This document shows, piece after piece, positions 24,039 to 34,178 of a stretch of 36,945 nucleotides of DNA. The notes under the pieces are model-generated. The model had not been told where the DNA came from, did not search any database, and worked only from the letters and a program-made list of their open reading frames with translations. A program made the translations under genes and the position numbers. Each line of letters begins with the position of its first letter. Within the stretch, counting starts at the first letter, position 1. Source of the stretch: an uncultured Sediminibacterium sp. (GTDB lineage Bacteria > Bacteroidota > Bacteroidia > Chitinophagales > Chitinophagaceae); the NCBI GenBank assembly GCA_937911175.1, contig CALDSE010000049.1:1-36945 (forward strand). The letters are read 5' to 3'.

Positions 24039-26540
24039 ATGAAAAAAAACCTCCTCCTTTCAGCACTACTGTCCATAGGGTTCTTATCCCTATTGGCACA
24101 AAAATCAGACACTACAGGCCTAAGCGCTGGTCCTAAAAAAGAAGCGCCGTCTAAACCAGGACCGAAAGCCTTTTCAGAAATTATAACCAAGAAGGCCGTT
24201 AGCCAGAAAGGGGTGTTTAGCGTTCATTTTCAAGACGATAAGTACTTTTTTGAGATCCCAGACAACCTTTTAGGCAGAGAGCTAATTGCTGTTACTCGTT
24301 TTGCGAAAGTGGCAGCAGGTGCCTCTAAATATGGGGGTGAGGTAGCAAATGAGCAAACCCTTCAGTTTGAAAAAGGCCCAGGTAATAGAATTTTCATGCG
24401 TGTGGTCACCTTAATCAATAGGGCCGATTCTACCCAAACGATTGCCAAGGCGGTTAAAAACTCCAATTTAGACCCCATTGTAGCAGCCTTTGATATTAAA
24501 GCCTATGGCAAGGACTCTACTAGTTCTATAATTGAAGTGACCGATTTTTTTAAAGGCGATAACCAAGCCGTTAGTTTGAGTAGTGCTTCCAAAAGAACCT
24601 TTAGCTTATCTGGCCTAGCTTCTGATAGATCCTACATAGAAAGCATTAAAACCTATCCTACGAATATTGAAGTAAGAACCGTAAAAACATACTCAGCTAG
24701 TGCTGGTGGGGCTGGTCCAACAGCTTTACCTGGTGGACCTGGTATTCCTGCTGCACAAAACGCAGGGGCTATTACCTTAGAATTAAACACATCTATATTA
24801 CTACTTCCGAAAGTACCTATGAATAGACGCTTGTTTGATTCAAGAGTGGGTTTTTTCGCAGATAATTTTACTGTTTATTCAGACGATCAACAAAAAGTAG
24901 AAGAACAAACTTTTGCGGTAAGATATAAATTAGAGCCCAAGCCAGAGGATATGGAGAAGTATAAGCAAGGCATTTTAGTAGAGCCTGCAAAGCCAATTAT
25001 CTATTATATCGATCCTGCTACGCCTAAAAAATGGGTGTCTGGTTTAATTCAAGGGGTGAACGATTGGAATGTTGCTTTTGAAAAAGCAGGATGGAAAAAT
25101 GCGATTCAAGGAAAAGAGTGGCCGAACGATAGTACCATGAGTTTAGAAGATGCACGCTTTTCTGTAATACGCTACTTTGCTTCTGATATTCAAAATGCAT
25201 ACGGACCTCAAGTCCATGATCCAAGAAGTGGAGAAATTTTAGAAAGCCATATTGGTTGGTATCATAATATTATGAAACTACAACACGATTGGTATATGAT
25301 TCAAACAGCTGCTGTCGATCCTACTGCTAGAAAAATGACATTGGATGATAGCTTAATGAGTAAACTAGTTCGTTTTGTTTCTTCTCATGAAGTGGGTCAC
25401 ACTTTAGGACTTAGACATAATATGGGTAGTAGTAGCAAAACGCCAGTGGAGAAATTAAGAGATAAAGAATGGTTAGCTAAAAATGGACATACCGCTTCTA
25501 TTATGGACTATGCACGTTTTAATTATGTCGCTCAACCAGAAGATGGTATTGCACAAAATGAATTATTTGCACATGTAGGCGCTTATGACAAATGGGCCAT
25601 CCAATGGGGTTATACCTATACTGGCTTGAGCGATGTGGAAGCGGATAAAAAAGTAAATAATAAATGGATTGTAGAGAACTTAAAAAATAATCCACGCTTA
25701 TGGTTTGGCGGAGAAGGACGTGGCGATGATCCGCGTGCGCAAACGGAAGACCTAAGTGATAATGCAGTGGTGGCCGGCGAATACGGTATTAAGAATTTAA
25801 AAAGAATTTTAGCCAACTTGCCCGCTTGGACAAAAGAAGAAGCTGATAAATACGAGAACTTAGCTGATATGTATACACAGTTGTCAGGTCAATTTAGTAG
25901 ATACATGGGCCATGTTGCTAAAAATATAGGCGGAGTCTATGAAACATTTAAAAGTGTAGAAGAGCAAGGCGATGTGTATACAGCTACTCCAGTCGCGATG
26001 CAAAAAGCTGCGATGAATTTTTTACAAGCTCAATTATTTACTACACCTAAATGGTTATTAGATTATTCTATTTTAAATAAAATAAACAACCCTGCTGCCA
26101 ATGAGCGTGTTCAAAATATTCAAACCAATATTTTAAAAAGCTTATTAGATAAAGGACGTTTATTAAGACTTAATACTTCTTACACACGTTTTGGTAATGC
26201 TAGTTATGCATTACATGATATGATGGAAGATACAAGAAAGGGATTGTTTAGCGAATTGACTACTCAAAAGGCCACAGATGTATTTAGAAGAAATTTACAA
26301 AAGACCTATGTAGGGCAATTAGAAGATTTAATCAACCCTCCTACAATGAGCTTAAGTGCAGCGACTCCATTTAGAGCAGCACCTGTTGATATTGAAAATT
26401 CAGATGTAGTTTCTGAAGCAAAAGCACAATTGAAAAAATTAGCCGCTGCTTTGAAAGCTAGTACGAGTGCTGATGCAGCTACACAAAATCATTATGTAGA
26501 TTTACAAGACAGAATTAAAAAAGCATTAGATCCTAAATAA
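24039..26540 (+). CDS. Secreted zinc metalloprotease, metzincin type (DUF5117/DUF4953-like)
   Basis: The 833-aa protein begins with a signal peptide (MKKNLLLSALLSIGFLSLLAQ, 1-21). An N-terminal region of the DUF5118/DUF5117 kind follows (ITKKAVSQKGVFSVHFQDD, FFEIPD). The catalytic part has HEVGHTLGLRH (H450, E451, H454, H460), which binds zinc, and a metzincin-like Met-turn SIMDYAR about 28 residues later. The C-terminal region is largely helical. This architecture is common in Bacteroidota, where members are predicted periplasmic or surface peptidases of unknown target. No type IX secretion C-terminal domain is evident at the end, so export may stop at the periplasm or membrane. It stands alone and ends in a strong bidirectional terminator. 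Confidence 0.88.
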   Translation: MKKNLLLSALLSIGFLSLLAQKSDTTGLSAGPKKEAPSKPGPKAFSEIITKKAVSQKGVFSVHFQDDKYFFEIPDNLLGRELIAVTRFAKVAAGASKYGGEVANEQTLQFEKGPGNRIFMRVVTLINRADSTQTIAKAVKNSNLDPIVAAFDIKAYGKDSTSSIIEVTDFFKGDNQAVSLSSASKRTFSLSGLASDRSYIESIKTYPTNIEVRTVKTYSASAGGAGPTALPGGPGIPAAQNAGAITLELNTSILLLPKVPMNRRLFDSRVGFFADNFTVYSDDQQKVEEQTFAVRYKLEPKPEDMEKYKQGILVEPAKPIIYYIDPATPKKWVSGLIQGVNDWNVAFEKAGWKNAIQGKEWPNDSTMSLEDARFSVIRYFASDIQNAYGPQVHDPRSGEILESHIGWYHNIMKLQHDWYMIQTAAVDPTARKMTLDDSLMSKLVRFVSSHEVGHTLGLRHNMGSSSKTPVEKLRDKEWLAKNGHTASIMDYARFNYVAQPEDGIAQNELFAHVGAYDKWAIQWGYTYTGLSDVEADKKVNNKWIVENLKNNPRLWFGGEGRGDDPRAQTEDLSDNAVVAGEYGIKNLKRILANLPAWTKEEADKYENLADMYTQLSGQFSRYMGHVAKNIGGVYETFKSVEEQGDVYTATPVAMQKAAMNFLQAQLFTTPKWLLDYSILNKINNPAANERVQNIQTNILKSLLDKGRLLRLNTSYTRFGNASYALHDMMEDTRKGLFSELTTQKATDVFRRNLQKTYVGQLEDLINPPTMSLSAATPFRAAPVDIENSDVVSEAKAQLKKLAAALKASTSADAATQNHYVDLQDRIKKALDPK

Positions 26541-26586
26541 GGTAGGCTATTTAAACAACCTAAATAATTCATTAAGTTGTTGCTAC

Positions 26587-26618
26587 AAAAAACCCTCCGA
26601 TATTCGGAGGGTTTTTTT
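26587..26618. terminator. Bidirectional rho-independent terminator
   Basis: Perfect 8-bp stem CCCTCCGA/TCGGAGGG (26593-26600 and 26604-26611), 3-base loop, flanked by six A and seven T. It serves the convergent metalloprotease (+) and permease (minus) genes. Confidence 0.92.
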
Positions 26619-26646
26619 ATACTTGTCGAAATATTTTATTCAAAAA

Positions 26647-27924
26647 CTATTCATACCTAAGTGCATCAATGGGGTTTAAAGCAGCTGCTTTCATGGCTGG
26701 ATAAATACCTGCAACAAGTCCCACCACTGTACAAATAACAATACCTATAACTACCCACATCCAAGGCACCACAAATCCAGTACCCAAAACAAGGCTAAAT
26801 ATATTACCCACCAGAACGCCTAAGATAATTCCAAAAATGGCGCCTAAAATACTAATCAAAATACTTTCAAATAAAAATTGACGACGTACATCTTTTCTTT
26901 TACCCCCAATGGCTTTTATCAATCCTACTTCTCTGGTTCTTTCACTCACTGCCACTAGCATAATATTCATAAGGCCAATAGCAGCGCCAATTAATGTAAT
27001 CATACCAATAGCACCAGCTGCTCCACTAATACCCGCTAAAAAGCCAATGAATAGAGATGCAAATTTATCGCTCTTGTCAATGACAAAATTATCCAACTCA
27101 GAAGGAATTAATCTTCTTGCTTTTCTCATTTGATCGGTGGTCTCTCCAATGGCTGGTTCTAATTCCGCCACATTATTCACCATCACACCCAATGAATAAG
27201 AAGCACTTCCTTGATACTGTCTTACATTTTTTAAAGAAGAAATAACTACATCGTCTTGACGCATCATGGCACTAGACCCCTTTGATTTCAATAAGCCAAT
27301 TACTCGGTAGGGCTTGCCTTGTAATAAAATAACCTTATCAATAGATTTTTCTGGTCTGCCTGGAAATAATTTAGCAGCCACATTAGAGCCAATGATACAA
27401 ACATTACGGCCACTGGTGATATCTACATTATTAAAGTTTCTTCCTTGTGTTAATGAAAAGCCATTCACTGTAAGATAGTTTTCATCGCCCCCCATTAAAG
27501 AAATTTGTGGATTGGTTTTTCTATTCTTATAATGTAGTTCATTATTCCCTCCCATTCTTCTAGAAATACTTACAGCCGCTCTATTAAATCCAAAATTTTC
27601 TTTGAAATAAGTGGCTTCTTCTATTTTAATAGGCTTACCTAAATTCGATTTTTTTTCTTTTGCACCTCTTTTAGATTTAGAAAATTCATCCCCATTATTA
27701 GGACCACCCATTCTTGCATTCATTTCTTTATACCTTACCACAAAGGCATTTGCCCCCATAAAAGAAAAGTTTTCTTTTAAACTTTGGTTCATCGCAGAAA
27801 TAGCTGTGATAATTCCAATAAGTGCCATAATACCAAAGGCAATAATAGCCACCGTAATACCGGTTCTTAGTTTATTACTTTTTACGGTACGCCAAGCGAG
27901 TACAAAAGAGTCCTGAATAGTCAT
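26647..27924 (-). CDS. MacB/FtsX-type ABC transporter permease
   Basis: The 425-aa membrane protein has one N-terminal helix (about 21-43), a periplasmic MacB_PCD domain of some 230 residues, and three C-terminal helices. The FtsX hallmark SERTREVGLIKAIGGKR follows the second helix, and the protein ends in NPIDALRYE, the usual terminus of MacB-type permeases. Such permeases work with a separate ATPase and often a membrane fusion protein, to export peptides or drugs or to extract lipoproteins. Neither partner is encoded in the window, so this is an orphan permease here. A basic, Gly/Asn-rich loop early in the periplasmic domain (about 72-98) is unusual and poorly conserved-looking. Confidence 0.88.
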   Translation of the reverse strand: MTIQDSFVLAWRTVKSNKLRTGITVAIIAFGIMALIGIITAISAMNQSLKENFSFMGANAFVVRYKEMNARMGGPNNGDEFSKSKRGAKEKKSNLGKPIKIEEATYFKENFGFNRAAVSISRRMGGNNELHYKNRKTNPQISLMGGDENYLTVNGFSLTQGRNFNNVDITSGRNVCIIGSNVAAKLFPGRPEKSIDKVILLQGKPYRVIGLLKSKGSSAMMRQDDVVISSLKNVRQYQGSASYSLGVMVNNVAELEPAIGETTDQMRKARRLIPSELDNFVIDKSDKFASLFIGFLAGISGAAGAIGMITLIGAAIGLMNIMLVAVSERTREVGLIKAIGGKRKDVRRQFLFESILISILGAIFGIILGVLVGNIFSLVLGTGFVVPWMWVVIGIVICTVVGLVAGIYPAMKAAALNPIDALRYE

Positions 27925-28002
27925 GCTACTATATTTATGAAACTTAAAGGTAGCACAGATTCGACAATATGGCCTTATTAGGCACTATAAAATGAAGAAC
28001 GG

Positions 28003-29388
28003 CTAAAAGTAAAGATAATTGAATACTACAGAAGGAAATACACCTAGGATGAGTAGCAAAATGGCTATTAATAAAAGCGCATAAGTATATTTCTTAGGTA
28101 CTTCATGCATCGTGGGCTCCCCTGTAACAAAATACATGGCTTGCACTAATTTGAAATAATAAAATACGCTTACGGCTGCAAATAGAATAGCAATAATAAT
28201 TAACCAAAGGCCCGCCCCTGCTGCATATAAAGCGTTGAGCATATAATACTTAGCAAAGAAACCGCCCGTTAAAGGAATACCCGCTAAAGAGAATAAGAAT
28301 ATAGTGGTAACAAAGGCTAATAATGGATTGGCTTTGGCCAAGCCATTAAATGCTTCAAAACTATTTTCTTTCATTTTAATTAAGACACCAAAAACACCAA
28401 TGGTGGCTAAAGAATAAACCACTGCATATAATACAATAGCTTCCTGCGCAAAACTTGATTTGCCATATAAAGCAAATAACATAAATCCTGCTTGTGCGAT
28501 ACTAGAGTAAGCCAACATTCTTTTTACACTTCTTTGAAAAACAGCTACAATATTTCCCACAAGTAAAGTAGATATGATTACAAAACTTAAAACCAATTCC
28601 CATGTATAGCCGAGGGCTTTCGACTGGCTACTAAAAATGGTAATAAAGGCTATAAATCCTGCGGCTTTGACAATGGTAGCCATAAAAGAAGTGAATACAG
28701 TAGGCGCACCATCATATACATCGGGCGTCCAAAAATGAAAAGGCGCTGCAGATACTTTAAAGTTCATGGCAGCAAACACAAGTAATAAACCCGCCGACAA
28801 TATCATTTGCTCCTTTGGCAGGCCGTCAGATGCTCTCAAAACAGGCTCCACTAAATGAAAACTGCCCGTTGCCCCATATATAAATGTAATACCTAATAAT
28901 AGTATGCCTGTAGAAAAAGAACCCATTAAAAAATACTTTAAAGCAGCTTCATTACTGAATAAATTTTTCTTATCAGCTCCTGTTAAAATATATAAAGGGA
29001 TAGATAAAATTTCAATGCCTAGAAACAACATTAATAAATTATCAAAAGAAGTTAAAATACTAGCCCCGCATAAAATAAAGAAAAACAATGCATAAAAATC
29101 GGCAGCTTGATTATCAAATTTGGCAATCTCCTCGCCGTTCAGCCATATATAGATAAAAGTAATAAGGAAAAATAAAGTATTGACATATAAACCAAAGCGC
29201 GTAAAGGCTAGCATGCCCTTGGTATCAAAATCAATAACGAACCATCCATTCAATTGGGCCAAATTACTTAGTATCAAAACAAACAATCCTACTAAAGCAA
29301 TGGTATGTTGCGTTTTTTGAGTTTTGATGCCCCATGAACAAAACATCATGATGACACCTAAGAGCGTAGAAACAATAATTGCATTCAT
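28003..29388 (-). CDS. nuoN: NADH-quinone oxidoreductase subunit N
   Basis: NuoN is one of three antiporter-like proton-pumping subunits in the membrane arm of complex I. The 461-aa protein is hydrophobic along its length, with about 13-14 helices. It has the conserved glutamate E126 in FLGIEILSIPLYIL and lysine K151 in NEAALKYFLMGSFSTG. Other motifs are FHFWTPDVYDGAPTVFTSF and RMLAYSSIAQAG. It is the last nuo gene, 15 bases after nuoM. Only a weak 4-bp hairpin (27972-27983) follows it. Confidence 0.96.
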   Translation of the reverse strand: MNAIIVSTLLGVIMMFCSWGIKTQKTQHTIALVGLFVLILSNLAQLNGWFVIDFDTKGMLAFTRFGLYVNTLFFLITFIYIWLNGEEIAKFDNQAADFYALFFFILCGASILTSFDNLLMLFLGIEILSIPLYILTGADKKNLFSNEAALKYFLMGSFSTGILLLGITFIYGATGSFHLVEPVLRASDGLPKEQMILSAGLLLVFAAMNFKVSAAPFHFWTPDVYDGAPTVFTSFMATIVKAAGFIAFITIFSSQSKALGYTWELVLSFVIISTLLVGNIVAVFQRSVKRMLAYSSIAQAGFMLFALYGKSSFAQEAIVLYAVVYSLATIGVFGVLIKMKENSFEAFNGLAKANPLLAFVTTIFLFSLAGIPLTGGFFAKYYMLNALYAAGAGLWLIIIAILFAAVSVFYYFKLVQAMYFVTGEPTMHEVPKKYTYALLLIAILLLILGVFPSVVFNYLYF

Positions 29389-29403
29389 TACTAATTCGTT
29401 TTA

Positions 29404-30822
29404 TTATTTGGCTAATAATTGTTCTAAAGTATCGGCCGTTAAAGTAAATAAAGGTTGCGGATAAACACCGGTAACAAAAACAATGATCAATAAAATAATC
29501 AATACCGCTTGCGCCGCTTTATTAGGCGCTGGCATATTATTTATTTTTTCACTTATTTCTCCGTAAGCCACTTTTTGTACCATATTCAAAGTATAAATAG
29601 CTGCTAAAACAATACTTATACCTGCAAAGGCCGCTATCCAAGGATTTAAAATAAATAAACCATTGAACATTAAAAATTCACCTACAAAGGCATTGGTTAA
29701 AGGCATGGCAATATTGGCTAAGGCAAAACCTACTAATAAAATAGCTAGTGTAGGTTGCTTCTTTGCAAGCCCTCCCATTTGTTGCATCGATCTTGTTCCT
29801 GTTTGTTGCTCTAATATGTCAGCAATAATCCATAATCCTAATACATTAATACCATGGGAAAATAATTGTATTAAAGCACCTTGTATAGCAATACCCGTAT
29901 TCGTAAAAATGGCTGCGTTCATTAAACCTATATGTGCAATAGAAGAATAAGCAATTAATCTTTTGATATCGTCCTGACGAATAGCAATAAAGGAAGCATA
30001 TAAAATACCTACTACCGATAAAAATACAACCACATTGGTATGTGCCGCAAAAGCCACTGGAAATAAAGGCAGTAGCCATCTCAAAATACCATACAAGCCC
30101 ATTTTCACCATTACGGCACTCATGACCATGGTCACTGGAGTAGGCGATTGCTCATAGGCATCTGGTTGCCAGGTATGTAAAGGAAAGATGGGCATTTTTA
30201 TAGCAAAGGCTATAAAAAATAAGGCGAAGGCCGTAATTTTTTGCCCACCAGTTAAGTTGGCATGTATAAAGGCTTGAATAGAAAAACTATGTTCTGCTGT
30301 ATGCGCATTTAAAAACAAAATGCCAATGAGCATAAATAAAGAACCTAAAAAAGTATAGATGAAAAATTTAAAAGTAATAGCAATGCGTTTTTCCCCGCCC
30401 CAAATAGAACATAAAAAGTAGACAGGTATAAGCGCCAATTCCCAGAAGAAATAAAATAGTAGTGCATCTCCCGCTAAAAAAACACCCATCAAGCCCGCTT
30501 GGGTAAATAGTAAAAGAGATATAAAAATATTTTTTTGCTTGTACTCATTTTTAGCGCTCGCAATTAAAATGGCTGGTAAACTTATAGCGGTTAATAAAAT
30601 TAATATTTTAGCAAGCCCATCCACTTGTAGAGTAAATCGGCTATTCAAGTTTGGCAACCAGGCTATATCAAATGCATCTACTTGATTGAAAGAAGCAAAA
30701 ACCGCCAACGCCAATGTTGCCAAACTTGCAGCAATTGCAGTTTGAGAAGCCAATGTATCTTTTTTGATAAACAAAAGTACAATAGCTGTCAAAATTGGAA
30801 TGAGTAGAAATGAAATTAACAT
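29404..30822 (-). CDS. nuoM: NADH-quinone oxidoreductase subunit M
   Basis: Antiporter-like membrane subunit of complex I. The 472-aa protein carries the key glutamate E128 in FFWELALIPVYFL. It also has the proton-channel motifs FPLHTWQPDAYEQSPTPVTMVMS and KRLIAYSSIAHIG. Length and order match bacterial NuoM. It is spaced 15 bases from both nuoL and nuoN and is clearly part of one transcript. Confidence 0.97.
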   Translation of the reverse strand: MLISFLLIPILTAIVLLFIKKDTLASQTAIAASLATLALAVFASFNQVDAFDIAWLPNLNSRFTLQVDGLAKILILLTAISLPAILIASAKNEYKQKNIFISLLLFTQAGLMGVFLAGDALLFYFFWELALIPVYFLCSIWGGEKRIAITFKFFIYTFLGSLFMLIGILFLNAHTAEHSFSIQAFIHANLTGGQKITAFALFFIAFAIKMPIFPLHTWQPDAYEQSPTPVTMVMSAVMVKMGLYGILRWLLPLFPVAFAAHTNVVVFLSVVGILYASFIAIRQDDIKRLIAYSSIAHIGLMNAAIFTNTGIAIQGALIQLFSHGINVLGLWIIADILEQQTGTRSMQQMGGLAKKQPTLAILLVGFALANIAMPLTNAFVGEFLMFNGLFILNPWIAAFAGISIVLAAIYTLNMVQKVAYGEISEKINNMPAPNKAAQAVLIILLIIVFVTGVYPQPLFTLTADTLEQLLAK

Positions 30823-30837
30823 AGTCGTTGCTTATTA

Positions 30838-32760
30838 TTAATGAGTCAATGTATAAATGAATCGTAAAATAGAAATATCATTGAACCAGAATAGAAATAG
30901 AGTAATAATGCCCAATACCATAAATAAGATATAGTAGCCCGCTTGTCCATTTTGTATGAGCCTTACTTTTCTAGCACTAAATTGAACGAGCTTGCCGGTG
31001 CCATTAACGGCTCCATCAATCACTTTCTTTTCAATAAATTCTTTTAGAAATAAGGCAAATTTATTCAAAGGTTCAATGATGGCTTTTTGATACAACTCAT
31101 CAATATACCATTTATGATAAAAGAATTTTCCGATAGCAGAACTAGGTTCTTCATCGGTTTGTTTGCTATACCTTGATAAGGCTATTACTAATGCAATGGC
31201 TGCAATGGCCACTGATACACCCATTAATATCCATTCAGTAGATACAGCTAAATGAGCTTCTTGAGGTGTTGATACTATACTACTTAGTTGACCAGTTAAC
31301 CAATGATGGCCTCCCATAATATGTGGAATACCAATAGCCCCACCCAGCGCACTAAGTATAGCTAATACGATTAAGGGTAAGGTCATTGCCAAGGGGCTTT
31401 CATGTAAATGTGCTTCTTGTTCATTGCTACCTCTAAACTTTCCTAAAAAAGTAGTGGCATATAAACGGAACATATAAAAAGCGGTCATTGCTGCACCCAC
31501 TAAACCTAAGACCCAATAAATTTTATTTTTTTCAAAAGCAGCTGCTAGTATTTCATCTTTAGAAAAGAAGCCACTAAAAGGAGGTACTCCTGCTATAGCA
31601 ATACAACCTATTAAAAAGGTAATATGGGTAATAGGAAGTTTTGATTTTAAGCCACCCATTTTTCTTATGTCTTGTTCATGATGCATTGCATGAATCACAG
31701 AACCTGCCCCTAAGAATAATAAAGCTTTAAAGAATGCATGTGTAATGACATGAAATACTGCACCAGAATAAGCCCCAACGCCTAAACCTAAAAACATATA
31801 CCCTAATTGACTGACTGTAGAGTAAGCCAATACTTTTTTAATATCGTTTTGTTTAATAGCAATAGTGGCTGCTAATAAAGCAGTACTAATTCCAATAATG
31901 GCCACTATATTTTGTGTGATCTCGCTATGGCTAAATAAAATATTACTTCTTGTAATCATGTAAATACCGGCAGTCACCATGGTGGCCGCATGTATTAAAG
32001 CAGATACAGGTGTAGGACCCGCCATCGCATCAGGCAGCCAAGTAAATAAAGGTATTTGTGCACTCTTACCCATCGCACCTACAAATAATAATAATGTAAT
32101 GCCTGTAATATCGGCGCTAGATAATTTCGCTAAACTTTCAGCAGTTAATACTTCACTATAACTCACTGTCCCTAATTTAGCGATTAGCCAAAATATGGCT
32201 AATAAAAATCCTAAGTCCCCAATACGGTTCATGATAAAGGCTTTCTTCGCAGCGTAATTATAATTACCATTCGAAAACCAATAGCCAATTAATAAATAAG
32301 AACATAGGCCCACTCCTTCCCAACCCATGAACATAATAATATAGTTATCTCCTAAGACTAATAATAGCATGGAGAAAATAAATAAATTCAAATAAGCAAA
32401 ATACCTAGCATAATGTGGTGCCGATTCCTCCTGCATATAAGCAGTCGAATACAAATGTATTAAGGAACCCACCCCGGTAATCACTAATAAAAATAAAGAA
32501 GACAATGCGTCAACTTTAAAATCGAAGGGAATGGTCAAACTAGCAGTATGAATAAAATCAAAATAATGTACCGTCACTGCCCCATAGGTTTGCACATGTA
32601 AAAAAGCAAATATGCTTGCTATAAAAGAGGCTACAATATAACCAGTAGCCTTATAAGCAATCACCTTCTTGCTCCAGTAATTTCTGCCTAGCCCGTTGAA
32701 TAAGAATCCAGCTAAAGGCCAAAGAATAATGAAAGCCACTAATATTTTCATGAAGGCCAT
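30838..32760 (-). CDS. nuoL: NADH-quinone oxidoreductase subunit L
   Basis: NuoL is the distal antiporter-like subunit of complex I, with a long lateral helix that braces the membrane arm. The 640-aa protein has E148 in MFMGWEGVGLCSYLLIGYW, the motif FTWLPDAMAGPTPVSALIH and the segment KKVLAYSTVSQLGYMF. The amphipathic C-terminal part fits the lateral helix. Met4 is an alternative start; I kept Met1, which lies 4 bases after the nuoK stop. Confidence 0.97.
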   Translation of the reverse strand: MAFMKILVAFIILWPLAGFLFNGLGRNYWSKKVIAYKATGYIVASFIASIFAFLHVQTYGAVTVHYFDFIHTASLTIPFDFKVDALSSLFLLVITGVGSLIHLYSTAYMQEESAPHYARYFAYLNLFIFSMLLLVLGDNYIIMFMGWEGVGLCSYLLIGYWFSNGNYNYAAKKAFIMNRIGDLGFLLAIFWLIAKLGTVSYSEVLTAESLAKLSSADITGITLLLFVGAMGKSAQIPLFTWLPDAMAGPTPVSALIHAATMVTAGIYMITRSNILFSHSEITQNIVAIIGISTALLAATIAIKQNDIKKVLAYSTVSQLGYMFLGLGVGAYSGAVFHVITHAFFKALLFLGAGSVIHAMHHEQDIRKMGGLKSKLPITHITFLIGCIAIAGVPPFSGFFSKDEILAAAFEKNKIYWVLGLVGAAMTAFYMFRLYATTFLGKFRGSNEQEAHLHESPLAMTLPLIVLAILSALGGAIGIPHIMGGHHWLTGQLSSIVSTPQEAHLAVSTEWILMGVSVAIAAIALVIALSRYSKQTDEEPSSAIGKFFYHKWYIDELYQKAIIEPLNKFALFLKEFIEKKVIDGAVNGTGKLVQFSARKVRLIQNGQAGYYILFMVLGIITLFLFWFNDISILRFIYTLTH

Positions 32761-32764
32761 TGAC

Positions 32765-33100
32765 TTAGTTTTTTAATCTATTTAAGAAATTGATATCTAT
32801 AGAATGAGTATTACGGTATATCATTACTATAATAGCTAGTCCAATACTTACTTCAGCCGCAGCCACCACCATAATAAAAAATACAAATATTTGTGCATCA
32901 ATACCCGCTGTGGTATTAGGTGTTATTGCCTGCGCCGCAGCATAATTCATTTTTGAAAAGGCCACTAAAAGCATATTTACGGCATTGAGCATAAGTTCAA
33001 TACACATAAAAACAATAATCGCATTACGACGTGTTAATACACCTATGACGCCAATACTAAATAGCGTTAAACATAAAAAGATATAATATTCTATAGGCAT
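32765..33100 (-). CDS. nuoK: NADH-quinone oxidoreductase subunit K
   Basis: NuoK is a three-helix membrane subunit of complex I. The 111-aa protein has both conserved buried glutamates, E35 ([12 protein letters not shown]) and E83 ([11 protein letters not shown]), which take part in proton transfer. It lies 11 bases after nuoJ and 4 bases before nuoL. Confidence 0.97.
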   Translation of the reverse strand: MPIEYYIFLCLTLFSIGVIGVLTRRNAIIVFMCIELMLNAVNMLLVAFSKMNYAAAQAITPNTTAGIDAQIFVFFIMVVAAAEVSIGLAIIVMIYRNTHSIDINFLNRLKN

Positions 33101-33111
33101 CTTACAAAAAT

Positions 33112-33612
33112 TTATTTTTTTCCAATGATTACAGCGCCCACCATCGCGCTTAAAAAAAGTACACTACTTATTTCAAAAGGCACTACATAGTCGGTAAACA
33201 ATGCTTGGCCTAAAGGATGAATAAGCCCTATGTTTCCGTCTTTCAATAAAACATCTCTTCCTTGGAAAGAAGTATTTTGTTTTACAAGTGCAATTAATAA
33301 GGTTAAAAAACTACCACCTGCAATCACACCAATTAATTTTACCCATAATTGCTTCTGTGGTTCATTGTCCTTTTTTACATTCATAAGCATCATCACAAAT
33401 AAGAACAAGACCATGATAGCGCCTGCATATACAATAATATTAACGATGGCTAAAAATTGCGCATTCAATAAAATATAATGTCCTGAGATGGCAAAAAATA
33501 CTAGAATTAACCAAAGTACACTATGTATCGGATTCTTACTCACTAATACCATTACCGCACTAATAATAGCCAAGGCAGATAAAGCGTAAAATAAAATTTC
33601 TAGTGTATTCAT
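33112..33612 (-). CDS. nuoJ: NADH-quinone oxidoreductase subunit J
   Basis: Membrane subunit of complex I with five helices in 166 aa. The conserved third-helix region is seen as [21 protein letters not shown], including the tyrosine and glycines important for the pi-bulge. The end [18 protein letters not shown] is typical. It lies 5 bases after nuoI and 11 bases before nuoK. Confidence 0.96.
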   Translation of the reverse strand: MNTLEILFYALSALAIISAVMVLVSKNPIHSVLWLILVFFAISGHYILLNAQFLAIVNIIVYAGAIMVLFLFVMMLMNVKKDNEPQKQLWVKLIGVIAGGSFLTLLIALVKQNTSFQGRDVLLKDGNIGLIHPLGQALFTDYVVPFEISSVLFLSAMVGAVIIGKK

Positions 33613-33617
33613 ATTAT

Positions 33618-34154
33618 TTAAGCTTCTACCCCTTTTGCTTTAGCCAATTCAGTTGCGTTGGTTAAAGTATTAGGAATTAATAAATCGTTCTTATCATAAA
33701 TAAAACCTTTGCGTGTATAATTAGCGGGTGCAAAAGTTTCGCTTAAATAAATAGCGTCTTTTGGACATGCTTCTTCGCAGAGTCCGCAAAAAATACAACG
33801 CAACATATTAATTTCATATTTAGCGGCATATTTTTCTTCTTTATATAAATGCTCTTCTCCTACTTGTCTCTCCGCTGCCTCCATGGTAATGGCCTCTGCA
33901 GGGCAAGCCACTGCACATAAACCACAGGCAGTACAATTTTCACGTCCTTCTTCGTCTCTATTTAATACATGTAAGCCTCTAAACACAGGACTAAACTCTC
34001 TTTTTTGTTCAGGATACCTTACTGTAGGTTGCTTTTTAAACATGTGACTAAAAGTGATCAACATGCCTTTAATAATATTAATCAAATACAAACGCTCCCA
34101 TATTGTCATGGGACTGCGATTGACTGCGATTGATTTATTGGTTAATGCTTGCAT
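33618..34154 (-). CDS. nuoI: NADH-quinone oxidoreductase subunit I (two 4Fe-4S clusters)
   Basis: NuoI carries clusters N6a and N6b, which pass electrons towards N2 in the peripheral arm of complex I. The 178-aa protein shows both ferredoxin motifs, CTACGLCAVACP (C74, C77, C80, C84) and CIFCGLCEEACP (C120, C123, C126, C130). The N-terminal amphipathic helix (WERLYLINIIKG) anchors it to the membrane. I kept the start MQALTNKS because it resembles other Bacteroidota NuoI starts; Met16 is the alternative. A perfect 10-bp tandem repeat lies in the first codons. Confidence 0.96.
   Translation of the reverse strand: MQALTNKSIAVNRSPMTIWERLYLINIIKGMLITFSHMFKKQPTVRYPEQKREFSPVFRGLHVLNRDEEGRENCTACGLCAVACPAEAITMEAAERQVGEEHLYKEEKYAAKYEINMLRCIFCGLCEEACPKDAIYLSETFAPANYTRKGFIYDKNDLLIPNTLTNATELAKAKGVEA
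34112..34131 (-). repeat. Perfect 10-bp tandem repeat in the 5' coding part of nuoI
   Basis: GACTGCGATT (plus strand) occurs twice head to tail at 34112-34121 and 34122-34131. It encodes residues about 8-15 of NuoI. Because 10 is not a multiple of 3, gain or loss of a copy would shift the frame upstream of the alternative start Met16. Confidence 0.85.
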
Positions 34155-34178
34155 CTTATATTCGTACAGTTTTTATAA

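Noticed and set aside
27972..27983. Terminator after nuoN
   Set aside because: Only a 4-bp stem (GCCT/AGGC) without a T-run is present, too weak to call.
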